From Flagellimonas sp. MMG031 (lineage in GTDB: Bacteria; Bacteroidota; Bacteroidia; Flavobacteriales; Flavobacteriaceae): a stretch of DNA of 64,000 nt. This document shows positions 7,765-19,102 of the stretch, piece by piece. Where the stretch lies: positions 3,528,001 to 3,592,000 of the forward strand of contig NZ_CP157804.1 of the NCBI RefSeq assembly GCF_040112705.1. The letters are read 5' to 3'. A model generated the notes under the pieces. That model made no database searches. It saw only the letters and a list, made by a program, of their open reading frames with translations, and was not told the DNA's origin. How positions within the stretch are numbered: the first letter of the stretch is position 1; each line of letters begins with the position of its first letter. The translations under genes and the position numbers were made by a program.

Positions 7765-10731
7765 CTATGCTCCTGTAGCAGCAGCAATTTTCTTCTTCAA
7801 AGAATCGAACATAATTGGTGTTGCGATAAATACAGAGGAATAGGTACCCACAATCACACCAACAATCATTGCAAACATAAATCCTCTTAGGCTTTCACCT
7901 CCAAAAATGAAGATGGCCAACAATACGATCAACGTAGTGAGGGAGGTATTCAATGTTCGGCTCAAGGTGCTGTTCAAAGCGGAGTTGATATTAACTCCGT
8001 CGTTAAATCCTTTCAAACCAGTGATTTCACGGATACGGTCAAAAACAACCACCGTATCGTTAAGCGAGTAACCGATTACCGTAAGTATGGCCGCAATAAA
8101 GGCTTGGTCAATTTCCATATTGAAAGGCATAATACTTCCTGTCAATGAGAAAATACCCAATACCACCATAACATCGTGGAAAACCGCAACAACGGCACCC
8201 AAGGAGAATTGCCATTTTCTGAATCGCAAAAGGATATAAAGGAACACCACTGCCAAGGAGGCAATAATGGCCAAAATAGCGCCTTTCTTGATATCGTCTG
8301 CAATGGTAGGACCTACCTTTCGATATTTCAACACCCCTAAATCCTCTGCTGTACCTCCTGGCTTAAAGTCGTCATAGGTGGTACCATCAGGGAAATACTT
8401 TTGAATTTGGGTGAACATTTCGTTCAGGATCTCGGTATCCACTTCTGGACCGTTTTCTTCAAATCTGTAATTGGTGGTGATGATAATCTGATTGGCGGCA
8501 CCAAAGGTCTTTGCATTGGTTCCACTTCCAAAAACAGAGGTCAAATCACCGGCAATTTCGGATGGATTCACGGGATCTTCAAATCGAATTTGATAAGAAC
8601 GTCCCCCTACAAAATCAACACCTTGTTGAAGTCCCTTGGTTGCTAAAGAGAACACACTCACAGCAACAAGGATTCCAGAAACAATGTATGATATTTTGCG
8701 CTTGGACAAGAAATCAATGCTCAAGTTCTTGAACAAGTTCTTGGTGATACCTGTGCAGAAATCCAATCGACGACCTTTTTTACTGGTATAGGCCTCGATC
8801 ATCAATCGGGTCACAAAAATAGCGGTGAACAAGGACGTCACAATACCTATCATCAAGGTGGTAGCGAAACCTTTAATTGGTCCTGATCCAAAAATAAAGA
8901 GGATAATCGCTGTAAGTCCTGTAGTGATATTGGCATCCAAAATAGAAGATAGTGCATTTCCAAAACCATCGGCGATGGCTTGGGCCTTTCCTTTTCCTCT
9001 ATCCAGTTCTTCCTTGACCCTTTCAAAAATAAGTACGTTGGCATCCACCGACATACCAATGGTCAATACGATACCTGCAATACCGGGCAAAGTCAATACC
9101 GCACCAAGGCTCGTCAATACACCAAAAATCAAAAGAATATTGAACAAAAGTGCAATGTCGGCAAAGACACCTGCTCTACCATAGTAGAAAATCATCCATA
9201 CCAAAACGAATAGCATGGCAATCACGAAGGACATCAAACCACTGTCGATGGCTTCCTGACCCAAAGAAGGTCCTACCACGAAAGAATCAATAATTTCAGC
9301 AGAAGCCGGCAATTTACCTGCTCGCAATACGTTGGCGATATCCTTGGTTTCGTTTACCGTAAACGTACCTGTAATCTCTGAACGGCCACCGGAAATGGGT
9401 CCAGAGGAAACTCCAGGCGCTGTATATACTTTATTATCCAGAACAATGGCTATCCCTGTCTGGTTGTTGTAGGCATCACCAGTCAATTCTTCCCACTCCT
9501 TGGCACCACGAGTGTTCATCGTCATGCTTACAGCTGGCTTATTGAACTGGTCAAAGGTATCCTGTGCATCGGAAACCACATCTCCACTGATTCGTGGTGT
9601 GCCTTCCCTGTTGGATTTCAACGCATACAAATCCACGATTTCAGCATCTTGGGACGGTCTTTCCCAAAGGAATTTGGTGAACTGGATATCGTTTGGCAAC
9701 AATCTTTTGATCTCGGGCATTCTCAAGTAGCTACCCAACTCGGCAGTATCGGAAACCATGGCACGTGCAATGGCATGACTGCCAGGGTTTGCCGGAAGCA
9801 ATTTCCCCAATAGTGGATTGGCCTCTGCGGTCATATCCAATGAATCCTGAGCAACGTCCGAAAGTAGGGAATCGATCTCGGATTCAGGTTTTGCCACTTC
9901 TTCTTCGGAATTCGATGGCTCCAAAATCTCTTTTAAACGCTCATTGGCATTTACAAAGAAAGTACCCAAACTTTGGTTGCTCTGCGGATAGGTTTCCCAG
10001 AACTCCAATTGTGCCGTACTAGATAATAATTCTTGGGCACGGGCGATGTCCTTCGCTCCTGGAAGCTCAACCACGATTCTTCCCGAATTTCCTTCCCGCT
10101 GAATATTGGGCTGGGTAACCCCGAAACCGTCAATACGCTCACGGAGTACCTCAAATGCAGAAACAATGGATTCATCAATCTTTCTTCGGATGATGGGCTT
10201 TACCTCCTCATCTCCCATTTGGAAATTGATATCGTCACTAAGTCCTTTGTTGGCAAAAATATCGGGCGATGCCAATTTTGTATCTCCTTTGATATTGTCA
10301 AAAGCATCAAAAAACAATTCCAAATAGGTGGCATCACTACTGGTAGAAGCTTGGTCGGCATCGGCCAATGCTTTGTTGAAGACCGGATTTTTGGTATTGT
10401 TGGCAAGGCCTTTCAAGATATCCTTCACGGAAATCTGCAAGGTCACGTTAATACCTCCCTTAAGGTCCAATCCTTTGTTCAACTCTTTCGTTTTGGCTTC
10501 CCCATAGCTCGTATAGCCCAAAACAGTGTTGTCACTGATGGAGTCCAAATACGATGCCTCTAAAGCTTCACGCTTTGCAACATAGTCTTCCTCAGCCTCC
10601 GAAATTTGGCTAACTGCGTAAGCTTCAGCATCTCCCTCCAACTTGTTAGTGATGAAAGTATAAGACAACTGATAGATGCTCACCAAGCCAAAAAGGATAG
10701 CGAAAAGCCTTATAAGTCCTTTATTCTGCAT
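7765..10731 (-). CDS. secDF: Protein translocase subunit SecDF (fused)
   Basis: A 988-aa fusion of SecD (about 1-640) and SecF (about 690-980), which uses the proton-motive force to aid late steps of Sec export. One N-terminal membrane segment is followed by the large P1 periplasmic region with GLDLKGGINVTLQI, then the SecD membrane bundle with the VDANVLIFERVKEE motif, then SecF with GVDFVGGRSYQIRF and GYSLNDTVVVFDRIRE. Fused SecDF is normal in Bacteroidota. A candidate -7 box lies 38 bp upstream of the ATG. It follows mdh on the same strand after a 223-bp spacer that looks like a terminator plus promoter. Confidence 0.95.
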   Translation of the reverse strand: MQNKGLIRLFAILFGLVSIYQLSYTFITNKLEGDAEAYAVSQISEAEEDYVAKREALEASYLDSISDNTVLGYTSYGEAKTKELNKGLDLKGGINVTLQISVKDILKGLANNTKNPVFNKALADADQASTSSDATYLELFFDAFDNIKGDTKLASPDIFANKGLSDDINFQMGDEEVKPIIRRKIDESIVSAFEVLRERIDGFGVTQPNIQREGNSGRIVVELPGAKDIARAQELLSSTAQLEFWETYPQSNQSLGTFFVNANERLKEILEPSNSEEEVAKPESEIDSLLSDVAQDSLDMTAEANPLLGKLLPANPGSHAIARAMVSDTAELGSYLRMPEIKRLLPNDIQFTKFLWERPSQDAEIVDLYALKSNREGTPRISGDVVSDAQDTFDQFNKPAVSMTMNTRGAKEWEELTGDAYNNQTGIAIVLDNKVYTAPGVSSGPISGGRSEITGTFTVNETKDIANVLRAGKLPASAEIIDSFVVGPSLGQEAIDSGLMSFVIAMLFVLVWMIFYYGRAGVFADIALLFNILLIFGVLTSLGAVLTLPGIAGIVLTIGMSVDANVLIFERVKEELDRGKGKAQAIADGFGNALSSILDANITTGLTAIILFIFGSGPIKGFATTLMIGIVTSLFTAIFVTRLMIEAYTSKKGRRLDFCTGITKNLFKNLSIDFLSKRKISYIVSGILVAVSVFSLATKGLQQGVDFVGGRSYQIRFEDPVNPSEIAGDLTSVFGSGTNAKTFGAANQIIITTNYRFEENGPEVDTEILNEMFTQIQKYFPDGTTYDDFKPGGTAEDLGVLKYRKVGPTIADDIKKGAILAIIASLAVVFLYILLRFRKWQFSLGAVVAVFHDVMVVLGIFSLTGSIMPFNMEIDQAFIAAILTVIGYSLNDTVVVFDRIREITGLKGFNDGVNINSALNSTLSRTLNTSLTTLIVLLAIFIFGGESLRGFMFAMIVGVIVGTYSSVFIATPIMFDSLKKKIAAATGA

Positions 10732-10769
10732 TGATTGTTAATTTTATAGAAGTTTTCTTAAACAGCGTG

Positions 10770-10777
10770 CAAATATA
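10770..10777 (-). promoter_or_regulatory. Candidate secDF promoter -7 element
   Basis: Reads TATATTTG on the minus strand, a perfect match to the Bacteroidota -7 consensus TAnnTTTG, placed 38 bp upstream of the secDF ATG. A TTG about 20 bp further upstream could serve as the -33 element. Confidence 0.5.
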
Positions 10778-10851
10778 TCATTTCCGATAAGATTTGACAA
10801 TAGAATTTGATGTAATTGCAATTCCTGTTGATGGTTATGCGCCAAAAAAGA

Positions 10852-10933
10852 AATTGCCATTCCCGACAAACCTTGGAATCTCCCAAAAACCGATGGGCAA
10901 TTTCCTTAGGGGTTACGTCAGAAATGGCAATTC
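10852..10933 (-). terminator. Long-range inverted repeat in the mdh-secDF spacer
   Basis: Ten-base arms AATTGCCATT (10852-10861) and AATGGCAATT (10924-10933) are separated by 62 bases. On the minus strand the second arm is followed by TTCTTTTTT-like sequence, so a long-loop mdh terminator or a structured secDF leader is possible. A third related GGCAATTTCC motif lies within the loop. Confidence 0.35.
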
Positions 10934-10954
10934 AGTAACTTATTTCGAAATAGG

Positions 10955-11881
10955 CTACACGTCTAGCAGTCCGTTGGTTTTTTTAACACCTTCGGCACTC
11001 TCTTGCATTTTGGCCTTTTCGGCATCAGATAGTTCGATTTCCACGATTTTTTCGATACCGTTCTTGCCCAAGATTACGGGAACTCCGATACAGATATCGT
11101 TCAAACCGTACTCGCCTTCCAACATGGTAGAGCATGGGAACATTTTCTTTTGGTCACATGCAATGGCCTGCACCAAACCAGAAACAGCAGCTCCAGGCGC
11201 GTACCAAGCACTGGTTCCGAGCAATTTGGTCAATGTGGCCCCTCCTACCTTGGTCTCTTCCACGACCCAGTTCATTTTTTCTTCGGATAGGAATTCGGAA
11301 ACCTTTACGCTGTTACGGGTGGCATGCCCGATCAAAGGAACCATTCCGGTATCGCTGTGCCCACCGATTACCATACCGTCTACATCGGAAATAGGTGCTC
11401 CCAAGGCTTCGGCCAATCTGTATTTAAAGCGTGCACTGTCCAAGGCGCCTCCCATACCAATGATTCGGTTTTTTGGCAAGCCTGTGGCCTTGTGCACCAA
11501 ATAAGTCATGGTGTCCATAGGGTTGCTTACCACAATAATGGTCACGTTTGGAGAATGCTCCAAAAGACTGGTGGATACCGTTTTTACAATTCCAGCATTG
11601 ATTCCGATCAATTCCTCACGGGTCATGCCCGGTTTACGTGGTATTCCAGAGGTAATCACTGCGATATCGCTGTTCGCAGTTTTGCCATAATCGTTGGTGC
11701 TTCCTGTAATTTTGGTATCAAATCCGTTCAACGAGGCGGTTTGCATCAAATCCATGGCCTTTCCTTCGGCATAACCTTCTTTGATATCCAATAAAACAAC
11801 TTCTGACGCAAAATTTTTCATCGCTATGTATTCAGCGCAGCTTGCTCCCACTGCACCAGCTCCAACTACGGTAACTTTCAT
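10955..11881 (-). CDS. mdh: Malate dehydrogenase
   Basis: TCA-cycle enzyme interconverting malate and oxaloacetate with NAD. The 308-aa protein is of the LDH-like MDH type. It has the Rossmann loop GAGAVGASCAEYIA, the substrate-binding Arg pair in SGIPRKPGMTREEL, the DP-equivalent Asn in VVSNPMDTMTYLV, and the catalytic His in MVIGGHSDTGMVPL. The length is normal and the start is unambiguous. It is upstream of secDF on the same strand but with an apparent terminator and promoter between them. Confidence 0.95.
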   Translation of the reverse strand: MKVTVVGAGAVGASCAEYIAMKNFASEVVLLDIKEGYAEGKAMDLMQTASLNGFDTKITGSTNDYGKTANSDIAVITSGIPRKPGMTREELIGINAGIVKTVSTSLLEHSPNVTIIVVSNPMDTMTYLVHKATGLPKNRIIGMGGALDSARFKYRLAEALGAPISDVDGMVIGGHSDTGMVPLIGHATRNSVKVSEFLSEEKMNWVVEETKVGGATLTKLLGTSAWYAPGAAVSGLVQAIACDQKKMFPCSTMLEGEYGLNDICIGVPVILGKNGIEKIVEIELSDAEKAKMQESAEGVKKTNGLLDV

Positions 11882-12127
11882 GTGTATAGATTTAAATTTT
11901 AGTCCTCAAAAATAAGGCATTTGCATCAGAAAAAAGCTGACTTTTACCAGTTTTAGGGGCTTCTTTTGTACAAATGGCAGCTTGTTCCCATCAATTTGGA
12001 TTGTCTACTCCAACATGACCTACATCATTGTCCAAAACCAAATGCAATTATTTTCCATTTTTCATACAATACATTGTCACAAACCAACGTTCTAATAGTC
12101 CCAAATTTAACGTAACCTACTTGACCT

Positions 12128-12499
12128 ATGAAAAAGCTCTTTTCATTGTTGTCGATTGTTGGCATCATCGCCATCAGCAACTGTACTCGCGTACCCGAGA
12201 ACCACGACCCTATCTTGGGCATCTGGTCAAAAACTGAATCTGCTACCCTTGAAGGCAAGGGAACCAACACTACTCGCGAAGAGTGGATTTTTAACGATGT
12301 TTATTTAGGTAGGTACCAGACCTACTCCAATTCCAAATTGACTTTTTACACCGATTTTAAATGGTCCGAAGAAAACGGGACCTACACCATTATATATGGC
12401 GATCCCCAAGTGAAAGACATCACTGTAAGCTTGGAAAAAGCCAAAAAACCAGAAATCTTAACCTTGGACAATGGCTCGGTCTTCGCCACCAGGGAGTAA
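12128..12499 (+). CDS. Small lipocalin-like lipoprotein, function unknown
   Basis: A 123-aa predicted lipoprotein: a signal segment followed by the lipobox IAISNC (Cys at residue 19). The mature part contains PILGIWSKTE, an opening typical of small Bacteroidota lipocalin-like proteins (L-x-G-x-W), then beta-rich sequence. No enzymatic motif is seen. It is a monocistronic unit: mdh diverges upstream and a strong terminator follows 27 bp after the stop. The lipocalin-like assignment is weak pattern recognition. Confidence 0.7.
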   Translation: MKKLFSLLSIVGIIAISNCTRVPENHDPILGIWSKTESATLEGKGTNTTREEWIFNDVYLGRYQTYSNSKLTFYTDFKWSEENGTYTIIYGDPQVKDITVSLEKAKKPEILTLDNGSVFATRE

Positions 12500-12526
12500 C
12501 GTGAAGGCTACATATATGAAAATAGG

Positions 12527-12557
12527 AGGCCCCGGGAGCGGGGCCTTCTTTATTTTT
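12527..12557 (+). terminator. Terminator of the lipocalin-like lipoprotein gene
   Basis: Stem AGGCCCCG / CGGGGCCT with a GGAG loop followed by TCTTTATTTTT. Confidence 0.85.
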
Positions 12558-12579
12558 GGTCGGTCAGTTGGGTTGCTCG

Positions 12580-13590
12580 TTACCTAAATCCAAAGTTGAC
12601 ACCAAAGGTGAAGGTGCTGAATTCGGCAATATTGTATTCGGCATTCAGCCTAAAAAAGCCCAATTTTATCTTGGTACCCAGATTGGCGTTAACGCCACTT
12701 GCGTTTTGCGACACCGAAAAAGGGTCTGTTACGGTTTCGGTGAAGAAAGGTCCATTTGCCTCGTAGGTTCCCAATAAATCGATGTCCGATTTTCCCGTAA
12801 TGTAACCCAATCCTCCATAAAAATTGATGACAGGAATATTTTTGGTGGAAACCACAGCGCTAAAGTTCCAAGTTCTAAAGGAAGCATCTAGGCGCTGGTC
12901 ACTCCCCTGAATGGTAGAAGAGTCAGTAAAATCATATTCACCGTTCAAATTGGTATAGCCGATAACCGCAGAAATGGCCACAGGCAACACTTTGTCTGCC
13001 GGTAGCATCTTGGTGAAATCGTACTGCAAACCTGCACCGAACAATCCTATTTTGGCATCGTCCTCAAATTTGATCTGTGGCAGAAAGCGTGCTTTTACCT
13101 CTAACCCTTTGACCAAACCTACGCTGGCCTGAAGATATCCCGAAGGGATGAAATTGAGATTTTCACCTGCAAGTCCCGATGGAAGTTCAAATTCCTCCCG
13201 GAACAAACCACTTTCATCTTCTACGAACACATCGACTCCATCAATGTCGCCCAAAGCGGTAGACACTAGTCGAGGTTGGCCGGGGCTGCTCACAAAATCA
13301 AGGTTTTCATAATCCGCTGGATCTAAAAGGAATGCTTTTTTGTCGTCCTTATTTTTAAATCCGGTCAGGTTTCCAACTAGGGAAATTTCAAAACCTCCCA
13401 AGGGCTTTGCATCTGCAGTATTGTACCATCCGGTGGAAATACTGTAAAGGGTTCCTTCGGAAACGGGCGATAGATAGGCATTGGCAAATCGTTCAGCATC
13501 TGCCACGCCCGATACGAAAATATCGTTTAGATCCTGGGCCTTTGCCATGGTCATGGAAACCAGTGCTAAGCCTAATACTATTCTTTTCAT
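12580..13590 (-). CDS. DUF6588 family outer-membrane barrel protein
   Basis: A 336-aa exported protein with a signal peptide ending in MAKAQ. The mature sequence begins DLNDIFVSGVADAERFANAYLSP and ends in alternating hydrophobic/polar strands with a C-terminal FGVNFGFR, typical of an outer-membrane beta-barrel. The pattern fits DUF6588, a Bacteroidota family of unknown function. It follows gyrB on the same strand, but a good terminator separates them. Confidence 0.75.
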   Translation of the reverse strand: MKRIVLGLALVSMTMAKAQDLNDIFVSGVADAERFANAYLSPVSEGTLYSISTGWYNTADAKPLGGFEISLVGNLTGFKNKDDKKAFLLDPADYENLDFVSSPGQPRLVSTALGDIDGVDVFVEDESGLFREEFELPSGLAGENLNFIPSGYLQASVGLVKGLEVKARFLPQIKFEDDAKIGLFGAGLQYDFTKMLPADKVLPVAISAVIGYTNLNGEYDFTDSSTIQGSDQRLDASFRTWNFSAVVSTKNIPVINFYGGLGYITGKSDIDLLGTYEANGPFFTETVTDPFSVSQNASGVNANLGTKIKLGFFRLNAEYNIAEFSTFTFGVNFGFR

Positions 13591-13617
13591 ATGATTGAAG
13601 TTTTGACCAAAACTAAA

Positions 13618-13645
13618 AAACTCGCCTTTGTGGGGCGAGTTTTTG
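13618..13645 (-). terminator. gyrB terminator
   Basis: Stem ACTCGCC / GGCGAGT (13620-13640), with A-rich sequence on the plus-strand left side that gives a U tract downstream of gyrB on the minus strand. The right side is also T-rich, so it may be bidirectional. Confidence 0.8.
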
Positions 13646-13663
13646 TTGTGAAATCTAGGTTAT

Positions 13664-15631
<1,968 letters not shown>

Positions 15632-15641
15632 TCAAATCTTA

Positions 15642-15649
15642 CAAATATA
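15642..15649 (-). promoter_or_regulatory. Candidate gyrB promoter -7 element
   Basis: TATATTTG on the minus strand, a perfect TAnnTTTG match 38 bp upstream of the gyrB ATG, at the same offset as the secDF element. Confidence 0.5.
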
Positions 15650-15698
15650 GTGAATAGCCAGTAGAAATAGGCGATTGAAGCCTCTTGGACCATCTAAG

Positions 15699-15722
15699 TT
15701 ATCAACAAAAACCTGTGGAAAA
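15699..15722. promoter_or_regulatory. Two DnaA-box-like sites in the 315-bp region upstream of gyrB
   Basis: TTATCAACA (15699-15707) and TGTGGAAAA (from 15714, the reverse of TTTTCCACA) lie close together facing each other; each differs by one base from the DnaA consensus TTATCCACA. The rest of the 15605-15919 spacer is AT-rich and holds divergent promoters for gyrB and the barrel gene. Two boxes alone do not prove an origin. Confidence 0.3.
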
Positions 15723-15919
15723 CACAGTTCTTTTCCTCCTTAATTTCCATATTCAGTGATTTCTATAAAAACCACATCCTTTTTAAGTTTTGTTTAGGTG
15801 AAACAACGTACTTACTGCGTCGATTTGAACAGTGCTAAATATGCTTTTACAATTTTCAATAAAAAATCATCGAGCATTGAAAAAAGTTATACTTTCGGAC
15901 CTTTAATCCTAAATTTTAC

Positions 15920-16456
15920 ATGATGAAAAAAACAATTTTTATGATTGCTGTGGCAATCGGGTTTACCTTTACAAGTAACGCACAAGATGGAACCCAGACC
16001 GACAAAGGCAGCTGGTTGATAGAAGCCAATACAGGTTTTGGCGGTGGGGATACCGGTGTTGCACACACGGCCAATACCGGTTTTGGACTTGTTAGCATTG
16101 ACGACCTTACCATTTGGAGCATTGGGGCCGAAGGTGGATATTTTATTGCGGATAACTTAGCTGCCAAGGTTGGACTTGGGTACTCCGATTTTGATGGAAC
16201 AAGCATTTTCTCATACAAATTGGGTGCTAAATATTACATCATCAATACCATCCCCGTTCAATTGGATGTTACCGGAGCCAGCCTGCAAGATGCAACCGAA
16301 AATCCCCTATGGTTGGGATTCCAAGGAGGTTACGCCATCTTTATTGGCGATATGGTTAGCATTGAGCCCGGTTTGCGCTATAACCTGAGCCTTAACGAGG
16401 ATTTTACAGAAGAGGGCATGTTTGAATTCCGTATAGGTTTTGCACTTCACTTCTAG
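15920..16456 (+). CDS. Outer-membrane beta-barrel protein
   Basis: A 178-aa exported barrel of the OMP_b-brl type. A signal peptide ends at TSNAQ; the mature protein has alternating strands (SWLIEANTGFGGG, GYFIADNLAAKVGLGYSDFDG, FKLGAKYYI-like SYKLGAKYYI) and closes with FEFRIGFALHF, a typical aromatic C-terminus for BAM recognition. ATGs occur at 15920 and 15923. A terminator follows. The role is unknown; it resembles small porin-like or adhesion barrels common in flavobacteria. Confidence 0.8.
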   Translation: MMKKTIFMIAVAIGFTFTSNAQDGTQTDKGSWLIEANTGFGGGDTGVAHTANTGFGLVSIDDLTIWSIGAEGGYFIADNLAAKVGLGYSDFDGTSIFSYKLGAKYYIINTIPVQLDVTGASLQDATENPLWLGFQGGYAIFIGDMVSIEPGLRYNLSLNEDFTEEGMFEFRIGFALHF

Positions 16457-16484
16457 TTAGATCACAACATTTTTGATGCAACTA

Positions 16485-16510
16485 AAAAGCCCCTTGAATA
16501 AGGGGCTTTT
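16485..16510. terminator. Terminator between the barrel gene and asnB
   Basis: Perfect stem AAAAGCCCCTT / AAGGGGCTTTT with a GAAT loop between two convergent genes. It is A-rich on the left and T-rich on the right, hence probably bidirectional. Confidence 0.85.
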
Positions 16511-16575
16511 CGGACTAATTAAAAATGAAACAAATGTTAGATTTACTGCTTCATATCGTTGGTTGGTAAAGGGGG

Positions 16576-18246
16576 CTATTTCACATATGCATCGGTATGA
16601 ACCTTAGCCACTGCTCTTCCCGATGGATCATTCATGTTTTTAAACGCTTCGTCCCACTCCAGGGCAATCTTGGTACTGCAGGCTACCGATGGTTCCTGTG
16701 GAACGCTCAATGCCGCAGCATCCGAAGGGAAATGGCTTTCAAAAATGGAACGATAATAATATTCTTCCTTTGATGTCGGTGTTTGAATTGGAAACTTGAA
16801 ATGGGCGTTTTGCAACTGCTCATCCGAAATCTCCTCCTCCACCAAAGCTTTTAAGGTATCTATCCAACTATATCCAACGCCATCCGAAAACTGCTCTTTC
16901 TGTCTCCATACCACACTTTCTGGCAAATAGTCCTCAAAAGCCTTGCGCACCACCCATTTTTCCATGCGTTCTCCATTGATCATTTTATCTTTTGGGTTGA
17001 TGCTCATTGCTACATCCATAAACTCTTTATCCAAGAAAGGCACTCGGCCTTCTATGCCCCAAGCGGCCAAAGATTTGTTGGCTCGGAGACAGTCGTACAT
17101 ATGAAGTTTATCCAATTTCCGAACGGTCTCCTCATGAAAATCCTTTGGGCTTGGCGCCTTATGGAAGTAAAGATATCCTCCAAAAAGTTCATCTGCTCCT
17201 TCCCCGGATAAGACCATCTTTATACCCATGGATTTAATGACCCTTGCCATTAAATACATTGGTGTCGAGGCTCTTATTGTCGTAATATCGTAAGTTTCTA
17301 GATTATATACAACATCTTTTATGGCATCTAGTCCTTCTTGGATGGTAAATTTAATCTCATGGTGCACGGTTCCTATATGGTCTGCCACCTTTTGGGCGGC
17401 AGCTAAATCCGGGGAACCTTCCAGTCCCACGGAGAACGAATGGAGTTGTGGCCACCATGCATCGGCAGTGTCACCAGACTCGATTCGTTTTTGGGAATAT
17501 TTTTTGGCAATGGCCGATGTTACCGAAGAATCCAAGCCTCCAGACAACAATACACCGTAAGGCACATCGGACATTAACTGACGATGCACCGCAGCTTCCA
17601 AGGCATCCTTGATTTTTTGGATACTGGTTTCATTCTCCTTAACCGCATCATATTCCATCCAATCGCGTTTGTACCATCTCACAAATTCCCCATCGGAACT
17701 GTGCAGATAGTGTCCCGGAGGGAACAACTGTATCTTGGAGCAGGTGCCTTCCAGGGCCTTTAGCTCGGAGGCAACGTAAAATGTACCGTTCTTATCCCAT
17801 CCAATATATAGGGGAATGATGCCCATATGGTCGCGGGCAATAAAATATTCGTCCTTTTCGGAATCATAAATGGCAAAACCAAAAATTCCGTTCATTTCAT
17901 CGATGAAGTGAACACCTTTTTCTTTGTAAAGGGCCAAAATTACTTCGCAATCCGACTGGGTCCTGAATTGATATTCTCCTTCGAACTGTTTTCTCAACTC
18001 TTGATGGTTATAGATTTCACCATTGGCGGCCAACACCAATTTCCCGTCCGCGCTCAATAGCGGCTGCTTACCCGAAGCCGGGTCCACAATAGCCAATCGC
18101 TCATGGGCCAAAATGGCTTTTTCATCAGAGTAAATCCCACTCCAATCTGGCCCACGGTGTCTAACCTTCTTCGACATCTCCAACAATTGGGGCCTAAGCA
18201 CTTCCGTACTTTCCTTCACATCAAATGCGCATACAATTCCACACAT
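16576..18246 (-). CDS. asnB: Asparagine synthase (glutamine-hydrolysing), AsnB type
   Basis: Makes asparagine from aspartate, ATP and glutamine. The start is set at the ATG at 18246 because class-II glutamine amidotransferases need the processed N-terminus MCGIV with Cys2 as nucleophile; an upstream ATG (18303) would add 19 unrelated residues. The resulting 556 aa match E. coli AsnB (554). Residues 1-205 are the glutaminase domain (RHRGPDWSG, LAHERLAIVDP, AANGEIYNHQELR). The synthetase domain has the PP-loop VLLSGGLDSSVTSA and SGEGADELFGGY. The gene stands alone, divergent from the DUF2911 gene. Confidence 0.95.
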   Translation of the reverse strand: MCGIVCAFDVKESTEVLRPQLLEMSKKVRHRGPDWSGIYSDEKAILAHERLAIVDPASGKQPLLSADGKLVLAANGEIYNHQELRKQFEGEYQFRTQSDCEVILALYKEKGVHFIDEMNGIFGFAIYDSEKDEYFIARDHMGIIPLYIGWDKNGTFYVASELKALEGTCSKIQLFPPGHYLHSSDGEFVRWYKRDWMEYDAVKENETSIQKIKDALEAAVHRQLMSDVPYGVLLSGGLDSSVTSAIAKKYSQKRIESGDTADAWWPQLHSFSVGLEGSPDLAAAQKVADHIGTVHHEIKFTIQEGLDAIKDVVYNLETYDITTIRASTPMYLMARVIKSMGIKMVLSGEGADELFGGYLYFHKAPSPKDFHEETVRKLDKLHMYDCLRANKSLAAWGIEGRVPFLDKEFMDVAMSINPKDKMINGERMEKWVVRKAFEDYLPESVVWRQKEQFSDGVGYSWIDTLKALVEEEISDEQLQNAHFKFPIQTPTSKEEYYYRSIFESHFPSDAAALSVPQEPSVACSTKIALEWDEAFKNMNDPSGRAVAKVHTDAYVK

Positions 18247-18484
18247 ATCATTATAATTTATAACAATTTTAAAACAAAAATGAATTTTAACATTAAAAAA
18301 CAAAAGTATATATCCAATTTGGCTTATATTATTATATATTAAACTGCCTATTTATTATTAATTGTAATTCATATTTGCTTTTATGCTTTTATTCCGAACG
18401 CATTGTAAGGTTGCTTAATTTTCTCGTCTGTATATTTGAATATCATTTAATCAACTCCTTAAACTAGGAACTTAAATCACAATC

Positions 18485-19102
18485 ATGAAGAAATTAACCG
18501 TATTATTAGTAGTGCTCTGCACCAGTTTGGTATTTACCACTGATGCCACGGCACAGAAATTTAGCGGATTGGACAAAAGTCCGGCCGATATTGCCTATTA
18601 CCCAGCAAGTTCAAGGGAAGCTAACAAAATGGCACGTGTTATTTACAGCCGTCCACAATTAAAGGGACGTAGTCTTGCCGAATTGGCCCCTGTGGGAAAG
18701 GTTTGGAGAACCGGAGCCAATGAGGCCACCGAAATCACATTTTATACAGATGCCATGATCGGGGGAAAAACCATCAAGGCAGGTTCTTATTCCTTGTTCA
18801 CCATACCTGGGGAAGATGAATGGACCGTTATCTTGAACAACAACCTACACCAATGGGGTGCTTACTCCTATGATAGCGATGCCGATGTGGTACGCGCTAT
18901 GGCCACCCCTTCCATGGACAGTGAGGAATTGGAAGCCTTCGGAATTGCTTTTGATGACGATGGCAACTTGGTTATGGGATGGGGAACACAAGAGTTACCT
19001 TGCCTATCAGTTACTAATCTAGTAGGATATCAAATCAGAAAAGCCCCAATCTGGGGCTTTTTTTATTGTTCTTTCTTAAGAAAGTTCTCCTATTTCTTCT
19101 GA
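18485..19102 (+). CDS. DUF2911 protein with frameshifted C-terminus
   Basis: Exported protein: signal peptide ending near DATAQ, then a DUF2911 domain (ADIAYYPASSREANKMARVIYSRP, GKVWRTGANEATEI, AGSYSLFTIPGEDEWTVI, WGAYSYDSDADVVRA). The family normally ends soon after MGWG-T-T/K-R-V. Here the frame changes after MGWGT and continues 30 odd codons through a terminator hairpin into the convergent gene. Adding one A within GGAACACAAGAG (about 18982-18993) restores T-R-V-T-L-P-I-S-Y and a TAA at 19015-19017, just upstream of the terminator. So the intact gene was almost surely 18485-19017 (177 aa). DUF2911 function is unknown. Confidence 0.8.
   Translation: MKKLTVLLVVLCTSLVFTTDATAQKFSGLDKSPADIAYYPASSREANKMARVIYSRPQLKGRSLAELAPVGKVWRTGANEATEITFYTDAMIGGKTIKAGSYSLFTIPGEDEWTVILNNNLHQWGAYSYDSDADVVRAMATPSMDSEELEAFGIAFDDDGNLVMGWGTQELPCLSVTNLVGYQIRKAPIWGFFYCSFLRKFSYFF
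19039..19065. terminator. Terminator of the DUF2911 gene
   Basis: Stem AGCCCCA / TGGGGCT with an ATC loop, A-rich before and a T7 run after. It lies inside the frameshifted reading frame, which supports 19017 as the ancestral stop. Confidence 0.85.
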
